Origin: Rhodiola kirilowii
Lineage: Eukaryota > Streptophyta > Magnoliopsida > Saxifragales > Crassulaceae
Direction of reading: 5' to 3'
Length of the DNA stretch: 64,000 nucleotides
Assembly: GCA_033675215.1 (NCBI GenBank)
Contig: JAUCNB010000019.1
Location: 1,116,001-1,180,000 of the forward strand
The notes under the pieces are model-generated. The model saw only the letters and a list, made by a program, of their open reading frames with translations, searched no databases and had not been told where the DNA came from. How positions within the stretch are numbered: position 1 is the stretch's first letter; every line of letters starts with the position of its first letter. Positions 9,581 to 21,760 of the stretch are shown here, piece by piece. Made by a program: the position numbers and the translations under genes.

Positions 9581-11956
9581 TTTATCTAAGTTCGTCCTTA
9601 GAAAAAGACTAACTTGGGACGAACTTAGACTAACTTGGGACGAACTTATACAAACCTTAGAATGAGACTAAAGTTTGTCTTTGTTCATCTCCAGTTAGTC
9701 TCGTTAGTCTCATTTTAAGGTTTATCTAAGTTCGTCCTTAGAAAAAGACTAACTTCGGACGAACTTAGACTAACTTGGGACGAACTTATACAAACTTAAG
9801 AATGAGACTAAAGTTTATCTTTGTTCGTCCCAATTTAGTCTCGTTAGTCTCATTCTAAGGTTTATCTAAGTTCCTCCTTTGAAAGAGACTAACTTGGGAC
9901 GAACTTAGCCTAACTTGGGACAAACTTATACGAACCTTAGAATGAGACTAAAGTTTGTCTTTGTTCTTCCCAAGTTAGTCTCGTTAGTCTCATTCTAAGG
10001 TTTATCTAAGTTCGTCCTTAGAAAGAGACTTACTTGGGACGAACTTATACAAACTTTATAATTAGACTAAAGTTTATCTACGTTCGTCCCAAGTTAGTCT
10101 CGTTAGTCTCATTCTAAGGTTTATCTAAGTTCGTCCTTAGAAAGAGACAAACTTGGGACAAACTTAGACTAACTTGGAACGAACTTATACAAACCTTAGA
10201 ATGAGACTTAAGTTTGTCTTTGTTCGTCCCAAGTTAGTCTCATTAGTCTCATTCTGAGGTTTATCTAAGTTCGTCCTTAGAAAGAGACTAACTTTGGACG
10301 AACTTAGACTAACTTGAGACGAACTTATACAAACCTTAGAATGAGACTAAAGTTTGTCTTTGTTCGTCCCATGTTAGTCTCGTTAGTCTCATTCTAAGGT
10401 TTATCAAAGTTCGTCCTTAGAAAGAGACTAACTTGGGACGAACTTAGACTAACTTGGGATGAACTTATACAAACCTTTGAATGGGACTAAAGTTTGTCTT
10501 TGTTCGTCCCCAGTTAGTCTCGTTAGTCTCATTCTAAGGTTTGTCTATGTTCATCCTTAGAAAGAGACTAACTTGGGACGAACTTAGACTAACTTGGGAC
10601 GAACTTATACAAACCTTAGAATGAGACTAAAGTTTGTCTTTGTTCGTCCTAAGTTAGTCTCGTTAGTCTCATTCTAAAGTTTATCTATGTTCATCCTTAG
10701 AAAGAGACTAACTTATGACGAACTTAGACTAACTAGGGACGAACTTATACAAACCTTAGAATGAGACTAAAGTTTGTCTTTGTTCATCTCAAGTTAGTCT
10801 CGTTAGTCTCATTTTAAGGTTTATCTAAGTTCGTCCTTAGAAAAAGACTAACTTGGGACGAACTTAGACTAACTTGGGACGAACTTAGACTAACTTGGGA
10901 CGAACTTATACAAACCTTAGAATGAGACTAAAGTTTGTCTTTGTTCATCTCAAGTTAGTCTCGTTAGTCTCATTTTAAGGTTTATCTATGTTCATCCTTA
11001 GAAAGAGACTAACTTGTGACGAACTTAGACTAACTTGGGACGAACTTAGACTAACCTTAGAATGAGACTAAAGTTTGTCTTTGTTCATCTCAAGTTAGTC
11101 TCGTTAGTCTCATTTTAAGGTTTATCTATGTTCATCCTTAGAAAGAGACTAACTTGTGACGAACTTAGACTAACTTGGGACGAACTTAGACTAACCTTAG
11201 AATGAGACTAAAGTTTGTCTTTGTTCATCTCAAGTTAGACTCGTTAGTCTCATTTTAAGGTTTATCTATGTTCATCCTTAGAAAGAGACTAACTTGTGAC
11301 GAACTTAGACTAACTTGGGACGAACTTATACAAACCTTAGAATGAGACTAAAGTTTGTCTTTGTTTGTCCCAAGTTAGTCTCATTAGTCTCATTCTAAGG
11401 TTTATCTAAGTTCGTCCTTAGAAAGAGACTAACTTGGGACGAACTTAGACGAACTTGGGACGAACTTATACAAATTAGAATGAGACTAAAGTTTGTCTTT
11501 GTTCATCTCAAGTTAGTCTCGTTAGTCTCATATTAAGGTTTATCTATGTTCATCCTTAGAAAGAGACTAACTTGTGACGAACTTAGACTAACTTGGGACG
11601 AACTTAGACTAACCTTAGAATGAGACTAAAGTTTGTCTTTGTTCATCTCAAGTTAGTCTCGTTAGTCTCATTCTAAGGTTTATCTAAGTTCGTCCTTAGA
11701 AAGAGACTAACTTGGGACGAACTTAGACGAACTTAGGGCGAACTTATACAAACTTTAGAATGAGACTAAAGTTTATCTAAGTTCGTCCCAAGTTAGTCTC
11801 GTTAGTCTCATTCTAAGGTTTATCTAAGTTCGTCCTTAGAAAGAGACTAACTTGGGACGAACTTAGACGAACTTGGGACGAACTTATACAAATTAGAATG
11901 AGACTAAAGTTTATCTAAGTTCGTCCCAAGTTAGTCTCGTTAGTCTCATTCTAAGG
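9581..11956. repeat. 2.36-kb higher-order repeat, copy 2
   Basis: Tandem copy of 7226-9580, same variants in the same order. It is 2376 bp long because one monomer (10791-10951) gained an extra 21-bp block, after which the offset changes from 2355 to 2376. Confidence 0.8.
10791..10951. repeat. 161-bp long satellite monomer
   Basis: Monomer starts at 10791 and 10952 are 161 bp apart. The 21-bp block starting GACTAACTTGGGACG occurs three times in a row instead of twice. The equivalent monomer one higher-order unit earlier (about 8436) has two, so this is a single gain after the 2.36-kb duplication. Confidence 0.9.
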
Positions 11957-13325
11957 TTTATCTATGTTCATCCTTAGAAAGAGACTAACTTGTGACGAAC
12001 TTAGACTAACTAGGGACGAACTTATACAAACCTTAGAATGAGACTAAAGTTTGTCTTTGTTCATCTCAAGTTAGTCTCGTTAGTCTCATTTTAAGGTTTA
12101 TCTAAGTTCGTCCTTAGAAAAAGACTAACTTGGGACGAACTTAGACTAACTTGGGACGAACTTATACAAACCTTAGAATGAGACTAAAGTTTGTCTTTGT
12201 TCGTCCCAAGTTAGTCTCGTTAGTCTCATTTTAAGGTTTATCTATGTTCATCCTTAGAAAGAGACTAACTAGTGACGAACTTAGACTAACTTGGGACGAA
12301 CTTAGACTAACCTTAGAATGAGACTAAAGTTTGTCTTTGTTCATCTCAAGTTAGTCTCGTTAGTCTCATTTTAAGGTTTATCTATGTTCATCCTTAGAAA
12401 GAGACTAACTTGTGACGAACTTAGACTAACTTGGGACGAACTTAGACTAACCTTAGAATGAGACTAAAGTTTGTCTTTGTTCATCTCAAGTTAGTCTCGT
12501 TAGTCTCATTTTAAGGTTTATCTATGTTCATCCTTAGAAAGAGACTAACTTGTGACGAACTTAGACTAACTTGGGACGAACTTATACAAACCTTAGAATG
12601 AGACTAAAGTTTGTCTTTGTTCGTCCCAAGTTAGTCTCATTAGTCTCATTCTAAGGTTTATCTAAGTTCGTCCTTAGAAAGAGACTAACTTGGGACAAAC
12701 TTAGACGAACTTGGGACGAACTTATACAAATTAGAATGAGACTAAAGTTTATCTAAGTTCGTCCCAAGTTAGTCTCGTTAGTCTCATTCTAAGGTTTATC
12801 TATGTTCATCCTTAGAAAGAGACTAACTTGTGACGAACTTAGACTAACTAGGGACGAACTTATACAAACCTTAGAATGAGACTAAAGTTTGTCTTTGTTC
12901 ATCTCAAGTTAGTCTCGTTAGTCTCATTTTAAGGTTTATCTAAGTTCGTCCTTAGAAAAAGACTAACTTGGGACGAACTTAGACTAACTTGGGACGAACT
13001 TATACAAACCTTAGAATGAGACTAAAGTTTGTCTTTGTTCATCTCAAGTTAGTCTCGTTAGTCTCATTTTAAGGTTTATCTAAGTTCGTCCTTAGAAAAA
13101 GACTAACTTGGGACGAACTTAGACTAACTTGGGACGAACTTATACAAACCTTAGAATGAGACTAAAGTTTGTCTTTGTTCATCTCAAGTTAGTCTCGTTA
13201 GTCTCATTTTAAGGTTTATCTATGTTCATCCTTAGAAAGAGACTAACTTGTGACGAACTTAGACTATCTTGGGACGAACTTAGACAAACCTTAGAATGAG
13301 ACTAAAGTTTGTCTTTGTTCATCTC

Positions 13326-16300
13326 AAGTTAGTCTCGTTAGTCTCATTCTAAGGTTTATCTAAGTTCGTCCTTAGAAAGAGACTAACTTGGGACGAACTT
13401 AGACGAACTTAGGGCGAACTTATACAAACTTTAGAATGAGACTAAAGTTTATCTAAGTTCGTCCCAAGTTAGTCTCGTTAGTCTCATTCTAAGGTTTATC
13501 TAAGTTTGTCCTTAGAAAGAGACTAACTTGGGATGAACTTAGACTAACTTGGGACGAACTTATACAAACCTTAGAATGAGACTAAAGTTTGTCTTTGTTC
13601 GTCCCAAGTTAGTCTCGTTAGTCTCATTCTAAGGTTTGTCTAAGTTCATTCTTAGAAAGAGACTAACTTGGGACGAACTTAGACTAACTTGGGATGAACT
13701 TATACAAACCTTAGAATGAAACTAAAGTTTGTCTTTGTTAGTCCCAAGGTAGTCTCGTTAGTCTCATTCTAAGGTTTGTCTAAGTTCATCCTTAGAAAGA
13801 GACTAACTTGGGACGAACTTAGACTAACTTGGGACGAACTTATACAAACCTTAGAATAAGACTAAAGTTGAACTTATACAAACCTTAGAATGAGACTAAA
13901 GTTTATCTTTGTTCGTCCCAATTTAGTCTCGTTAGTCTCATTCTAAGGTTTATCTAAGTTCGTCCTTAGAAAAAGACTAACTTGGGACGAACTTAGACTA
14001 ACTTGGGACGAACTTATACAAACTTAAGATTGAGACTAAAGTTTATCTTTGTTCGTCCCAATTTAGTCTCGTTAGTCTCATTCTAAGGTTTATCTAAGTT
14101 CCTCCTTTGAAAGAGACTAACTTGGGACGAACTTAGCCTAACTTGGGACAAACTTATACGAACCTTAGAATGAGACTAAAGTTTGTCTTTGTTCTTCCCA
14201 AGTTAGTCTCGTTAGTCTCATTCTAAGGTTTATCTAAGTTCGTCCTTAGAAAGAGACTTACTTGGGACGAACTTATACAAACTTTATAATTAGACTAAAG
14301 TTTATCTACGTTCGTCCCAAGTTAGTCTCGTTAGTCTCATTCTAAGGTTTGTCTAAGTTCGTCCTTAGAAAGAGACAAACTTGGGACAAACTTAGACTAA
14401 CTTGGAACGAACTTATACAAACCTTAGAATGAGACTTAAGTTTGTCTTTGTTCGTCCCAAGTTAGTCTCATTAGTCTCATTCTGAGGTTTATCTAAGTTC
14501 GTCCTTAGAAAGAGACTAACTTTGGACGAACTTAGACTAACTTGAGACGAACTTATACAAACCTTAGAATGAGACTAAAGTTTGTCTTTGTTCGTCCCAT
14601 GTTAGTCTCGTTAGTCTCATTCTAAGGTTTATCAAAGTTCGTCCTTAGAAAGAGACTAACTTGGGACGAACTTAGACTAACTTGGGATGAACTTATACAA
14701 ACCTTTGAATGGGACTAAAGTGTGTCTTTGTTCGTCCCAAGTTAGTCTCGTTAGTCTCATTCTAAGGTTTGTCTATGTTCATCCTTAGCAAGAGACTAAC
14801 TTGGGACGAACTTAGACTAACTTGGGACGAACTTATACAAACCTTAGAATGAGACTAAAGTTTGTCTTTGTTCGTCCCAAGTTAGTCTCGTTAGTCTCAT
14901 TCTAAAGTTTATCTATGTTCATCCTTAGAAAGAGACTAACTTGTGACGAACTTAGACTAACTAGGGACGAACTTATACAAACCTTAGAATGAGACTAAAG
15001 TTTGTCTTTGTTCATCTCAAGTTAGTCTCGTTAGTCTCATTTTAAGGTTTATCTAAGTTCGTCCTTAGAAAAAGACTAACTTGGGACGAACTTAGACTAA
15101 CTTGGGACGAACTTATACAAACCTTAGAATGAGACTAAAGTTTGTCTTTGTTCATCTCAAGTTAGTCTCGTTAGCCTCATTTTAAGGTTTATCTATGTTC
15201 ATCCTTAGAAAGAGACTAACTTGTGACGAACTTAGACTAACTTGGGACGAACTTAGACTAACCTTAGAATGAGACTAAAGTTTGTCTTTGTTCATCTCAA
15301 GTTAGTCTCGTTAGTCTCATTTTAAGGTTTATCTATGTTCATCCTGAGAAAGAGACTAACTTGTGACGAACTTAGACTAACTTGGGACGAACTTAGACTA
15401 ACCTTAGAATGAGACTAAAGTTTGTCTTTGTTCATCTCAAGTTAGTCTCGTTAGTCTCATTTTAAGGTTTATCTATGTTCATCCTTAGAAAGAGACTAAC
15501 TTGTGACGAACTTAGACTAACTTGGGACGAACTTAGACTAACCTTAGAATGAGACTAAAGTTTGTCTTTGTTCGTCCCAAGTTAGTCTCGTTAGTCTCAT
15601 TCTAAGGTTTATCTAAGTTCGCCCTTAGAAAGAGACTAACTTGGGACGAACTTAGACTAACTTGGGACGAACTTATACAAACCTTAGAATGAGACTAAAG
15701 TTTGTCTTTATTCGTCCCAAGTTAGTCTCATTAGTCTCATTCTAAGGTTTATCTAAGTTCGTCCTTAGAAAGAGACTAACATGGGACAAACTTAGACGAA
15801 CTTGGCACGAACTTATACAAATTAGAATGAGACTAAAGTTTATCTAAGTTCGTCCCAAGTTAGTCTCGTTAGTCTCATTCTAAGGTTTATCTATGTTCAT
15901 CCTTAGAAAGAGACTAACTTGTGACGAACTTAGACTAACTAGGGACGAACTTATACAAACCTTAGAATGAGACTAAAGTTTGTCTTTGTTCATCTCAAGT
16001 TAGTCTCGTTAGTCTCATTTTAAGGTTTATCTAAGTTCGTCCTTAGAAAAAGACTAACTTGGGACGAACTTAGACTAACTTGGGACGAACTTATACAAAC
16101 CTTAGAATGAGACTAAAGTTTGTCTTTGTTCATCTCAAGTTAGTCTCGTTAGTCTCATTTTAAGGTTTATCTAAGTTCGTCCTTAGAAAAAGACTAACTT
16201 GGGACGAACTAAGACTAACTTGGGACGAACTTATACAAACCTTAGAATGAGACTAAAGTTTGTCTTTGTTCATCTCAAGTTAGTCTCGTTAGTCTCATTT

Positions 16301-16416
16301 TAAGGTTTATCTATGTTCATCCTTAGAAAGAGACTAACTTGTGACGAACTTAGACTATCTTGGGACGAACTTAGACAAACCTTAGAATGAGACTAAAGTT
16401 TGTCTTTGTTCATCTC
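13326..16416. repeat. 3.09-kb higher-order repeat unit 1
   Basis: Twenty-two monomers, 3091 bp, which equals 22 x 140 plus 34 (one 174-bp monomer) minus 21 (one 119-bp monomer) minus 2. The anchor TTAGGGCGAAC sits at about 13409 and again 3091 bp later. The same unit, with one extra monomer, begins at window position 1. Confidence 0.85.
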
Positions 16417-18669
16417 AAGTTAGTCTCGTTAGTCTCATTCTAAGGTTTATCTAAGTTCGTCCTTAGAAAGAGACTAACTTGGGACGAACTTAGACGAACT
16501 TAGGGCGAACTTATACAAACTTTAGAATGAGACTAAAGTTTATCTAAGTTCGTCCCAAGTTAGTCTCGTTAGTCTCATTCTAAGGTTTATCTAAGTTTGT
16601 CCTTAGAAAGAGACTAACTTGGGATGAACTTAGACTAACTTGGGACGAACTTATACAAACCTTAGAATGAGACTAAAGTTTGTCTTTGTTCGTCCCAAGT
16701 TAGTCTCGTTAGTCTCATTCTAAGGTTTGTCTAAGTTCATTCTTAGAAAGAGACTAACTTGGGACGAACTTAGACTAACTTGGGATGAACTTATACAAAC
16801 CTCAGAATGAAACTAAAGTTTGTCTTTGTTAGTCCCAAGGTAGTCTCGTTAGTCTCATTCTAAGGTTTGTCTAAGTTCATCCTTAGAAAGAGACTAACTT
16901 GGGACGAACTTAGACTAACTTGGGACGAACTTATACAAACCTTAGAATAAGACTAAAGTTGAACTTATACAAACCTTAGAATGAGACTAAAGTTTATCTT
17001 TGTTCGTCCCAATTTAGTCTCGTTAGTCTCATTCTAAGGTTTATCTAAGTTCGTCCTTAGAAAAAGACTAACTTGGGACGAACTTAGACTAACTTGGGAC
17101 GAACTTATACAAACTTAAGATTGAGACTAAAGTTTATCTTTGTTCGTCCCAATTTAGTCTCGTTAGTCTCATTCTAAGGTTTATCTAAGTTCCTCCTTTG
17201 AAAGAGACTAACTTGGGACGAACTTAGCCTAACTTGGGACAAACTTATACGAACCTTAGAATGAGACTAAAGTTTGTCTTTGTTCTTCCCAAGTTAGTCT
17301 CGTTAGTCTCATTCTAAGGTTTATCTAAGTTCGTCCTTAGAAAGAGACTTACTTGGGACGAACTTATACAAACTTTATAATTAGACTAAAGTTTATCTAC
17401 GTTCGTCCCAAGTTAGTCTCGTTAGTCTCATTCTAAGGTTTGTCTAAGTTCGTCCTTAGAAAGAGACAAACTTGGGACAAACTTAGACTAACTTGGAACG
17501 AACTTATACAAACCTTAGAATGAGACTTAAGTTTGTCTTTGTTCGTCCCAAGTTAGTCTCATTAGTCTCATTCTGAGGTTTATCTAAGTTCGTCCTTAGA
17601 AAGAGACTAACTTTGGACGAACTTAGACTAACTTGAGACGAACTTATACAAACCTTAGAATGAGACTAAATTTTGTCTTTGTTCGTCCCATGTTAGTCTC
17701 GTTAGTCTCATTCTAAGGTTTATCAAAGTTCGTCCTTAGAAAGGGACTAACTTGGGACGAACTTAGACTAACTTGGGATGAACTTATACAAACCTTTGAA
17801 TGGGACTAAAGTGTGTCTTTGTTCGTCCCAAGTTAGTCTCGTTAGTCTCATTCTAAGGTTTGTCTATGTTCATCCTTAGCAAGAGACTAACTTGGGACGA
17901 ACTTAGACTAACTTGGGACGAACTTATACAAACCTTAGAATGAGACTAAAGTTTGTCTTTGTTCGTCCCAAGTTAGTCTCGTTAGTCTCATTCTAAAGTT
18001 TATCTATGTTCATCCTTAGAAAGAGACTAACTTGTGACGAACTTAGACTAACTAGGGACGAACTTATACAAACCTTAGAATGAGACTAAAGTTTGTCTTT
18101 GTTCATCTCAAGTTAGTCTCGTTAGTCTCATTTTAAGGTTTATCTAAGTTCGTCCTTAGAAAAAGACTAACTTGGGACGAACTTAGACTAACTTGGGACG
18201 AACTTATACAAACCTTAGAATGAGACTAAAGTTTGTCTTTGTTCATCTCAAGTTAGTCTCGTTAGTCTCATTTTAAGGTTTATCTATGTTCATCCTTAGA
18301 AAGAGACTAACTTGTGACGAACTTAGACTAACTTGGGACGAACTTAGACTAACCTTAGAATGAGACTAAAGTTTGTCTTTGTTCATCTCAAGTTAGTCTC
18401 GTTAGTCTCATTTTAAGGTTTATCTATGTTCATCCTGAGAAAGAGACTAACTTGTGACGAACTTAGACTAACTTGGGACGAACTTAGACTAACCTTAGAA
18501 TGAGACTAAAGTTTGTCTTTGTTCATCTCAAGTTAGTCTCGTTAGTCTCATTTTAAGGTTTATCTATGTTCATCCTTAGAAAGAGACTAACTTGTGACGA
18601 ACTTAGACTAACTTGGGACGAACTTAGACTAACCTTAGAAGGAGACTAAAGTTTGTCTTTGTTCATCTC
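16417..18669. repeat. 3.09-kb higher-order repeat unit 2, shortened
   Basis: Begins identically to the unit at 13326 but is 2253 bp, lacking 838 bp, equal to six monomers (one of them the 138-bp type) at its right end. Together with unit 1 it forms the 5.34-kb block that was duplicated again. Confidence 0.85.
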
Positions 18670-21600
18670 AAGTTAGTCTCGTTAGTCTCATTCTAAGGTT
18701 TATCTAAGTTCGTCCTTAGAAAGAGACTAACTTGGGACGAACTTAGACGAACTTAGGGCGAACTTATACAAACTTTAGAATGAGACTAAAGTTTATCTAA
18801 GTTCGTCCCAAGTTAGTCTCGTTAGTCTCATTCTAAGGTTTATCTAAGTTTGTCCTTAGAAAGAGACTAACTTGGGATGAACTTAGACTAACTTGGGACG
18901 AACTTATACAAACCTTAGAATGAGACTAAAGTTTGTCTTTGTTCGTCCCAAGTTAGTCTCGTTAGTCTCATTCTAAGGTTTGTCTAAGTTCATTCTTAGA
19001 AAGAGACTAACTTGGGACGAACTTAGACTAACTTGGGATGAACTTATACAAACCTTAGAATGAAACTAAAGTTTGTCTTTGTTAGTCCCAAGGTAGTCTC
19101 GTTAGTCTCATTCTAAGGTTTGTCTAAGTTCATCCTTAGAAAGAGACTAACTTGGGACGAACTTAGACTAACTTGGGACGAACTTATACAAACCTTAGAA
19201 TAAGACTAAAGTTGAACTTATACAAACCTTAGAATGAGACTAAAGTTTATCTTTGTTCGTCCCAATTTAGTCTCGTTAGTCTCATTCTAAGGTTTATCTA
19301 AGTTCGTCCTTAGAAAAAGACTAACTTGGGACGAACTTAGACTAACTTGGGACGAACTTATACAAACTTAAGATTGAGACTAAAGTTTATCTTTGTTCGT
19401 CCCAATTTAGTCTCGTTAGTCTCATTCTAAGGTTTATCTAAGTTCCTCCTTTGAAAGAGACTAACTTGGGACGAACTTAGCCTAACTTGGGACAAACTTA
19501 TACGAACCTTAGAATGAGACTAAAGTTTGTCTTTGTTCTTCCCAAGTTAGTCTCGTTAGTCTCATTCTAAGGTTTATCTAAGTTCGTCCTTAGAAAGAGA
19601 CTTACTTGGGACGAACTTATACAAACTTTATAATTAGACTAAAGTTTATCTACGTTCGTCCCAAGTTAGTCTCGTTAGTCTCATTCTAAGGTTTGTCTAA
19701 GTTCGTCCTTAGAAAGAGACAAACTTGGGACAAACTTAGACTAACTTGGAACGAACTTATACAAACCTTAGAATGAGACTTAAGTTTGTCTTTGTTCGTC
19801 CCAAGTTAGTCTCATTAGTCTCATTCTGAGGTTTATCTAAGTTCGTCCTTAGAAAGAGACTAACTTTGGACGAACTTAGACTAACTTGAGACGAACTTAT
19901 ACAAACCTTAGAATGAGACTAAAGTTTGTCTTTGTTCGTCCCATGTTAGTCTCGTTAGTCTCATTCTAAGGTTTATCAAAGTTCGTCCTTAGAAAGAGAC
20001 TAACTTGGGACGAACTTAGACTAACTTGGGATGAACTTATACAAACCTTTGAATGGGACTAAAGTGTGTCTTTGTTCGTCCCAAGTTAGTCTCGTTAGTC
20101 TCATTCTAAGGTTTGTCTATGTTCATCCTTAGCAAGAGACTAACTTGGGACGAACTTAGACTAACTTGGGACGAACTTATACAAACCTTAGAATGAGACT
20201 AAAGTTTGTCTTTGTTCGTCCCAAGTTAGTCTCGTTAGTCTCATTCTAAAGTTTATCTATGTTCATCCTTAGAAAGAGACTAACTTGTGACGAACTTAGA
20301 CTAACTAGGGACGAACTTATACAAACCTTAGAATGAGACTAAAGTTTGTCTTTGTTCATCTCAAGTTAGTCTCGTTAGTCTCATTTTAAGGTTTATCTAA
20401 GTTCGTCCTTAGAAAAAGACTAACTTGGGACGAACTTAGACTAACTTGGGACGAACTTATACAAACCTTAGAATGAGACTAAAGTTTGTCTTTGTTCATC
20501 TCAAGTTAGTCTCGTTAGCCTCATTTTAAGGTTTATCTATGTTCATCCTTAGAAAGAGACTAACTTGTGACGAACTTAGACTAACTTGGGACGAACTTAG
20601 ACTAACCTTAGAATGAGACTAAAGTTTGTCTTTGTTCATCTCAAGTTAGTCTCGTTAGTCTCATTTTAAGGTTTATCTATGTTCATCCTGAGAAAGAGAC
20701 TAACTTGTGACGAACTTAGACTAACTTGGGACGAACTTAGACTAACCTTAGAATGAGACTAAAGTTTGTCTTTGTTCATCTCAAGTTAGTCTCGTTAGTC
20801 TCATTTTAAGGTTTATCTATGTTCATCCTTAGAAAGAGACTAACTTGTGACGAACTTAGACTAACTTGGGACGAACTTAGACTAACCTTAGAATGAGACT
20901 AAAGTTTGTCTTTGTTCGTCCCAAGTTAGTCTCGTTAGTCTCATTCTAAGGTTTATCTAAGTTCGCCCTTAGAAAGAGACTAACTTGGGACGAACTTAGA
21001 CTAACTTGGGACGAACTTATACAAACCTTAGAATGAGACTAAAGTTTGTCTTTATTCGTCCCAAGTTAGTCTCATTAGTCTCATTCTAAGGTTTATCTAA
21101 GTTCGTCCTTAGAAAGAGACTAACATGGGACAAACTTAGACGAACTTGGCACGAACTTATACAAATTAGAATGAGACTAAAGTTTATCTAAGTTCGTCCC
21201 AAGTTAGTCTCGTTAGTCTCATTCTAAGGTTTATCTATGTTCATCCTTAGAAAGAGACTAACTTGTGACGAACTTAGACTAACTAGGGACGAACTTATAC
21301 AAACCTTAGAATGAGACTAAAGTTTGTCTTTGTTCATCTCAAGTTAGTCTCGTTAGTCTCATTTTAAGGTTTATCTAAGTTCGTCCTTAGAAAAAGACTA
21401 ACTTGGGACGAACTTAGACTAACTTGGGACGAACTTATACAAACCTTAGAATGAGACTAAAGTTTGTCTTTGTTCATCTCAAGTTAGTCTCGTTAGTCTC
21501 ATTTTAAGGTTTATCTAAGTTCGTCCTTAGAAAAAGACTAACTTGGGACGAACTAAGACTAACTTGGGACGAACTTATACAAACCTTAGAATGAGACTAA

Positions 21601-21760
21601 AGTTTGTCTTTGTTCATCTCAAGTTAGTCTCGTTAGTCTCATTTTAAGGTTTATCTATGTTCATCCTTAGAAAGAGACTAACTTGTGACGAACTTAGACT
21701 ATCTTGGGACGAACTTAGACAAACCTTAGAATGAGACTAAAGTTTGTCTTTGTTCATCTC
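18670..21760. repeat. 3.09-kb higher-order repeat unit 3
   Basis: 3091 bp, the counterpart of 13326-16416 at an offset of 5344. Private variants of unit 1 recur here at exactly that offset: TTAGCCTCATT (15172 and 20516) and AACATGGGACAAAC (15779 and 21123). Confidence 0.87.
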
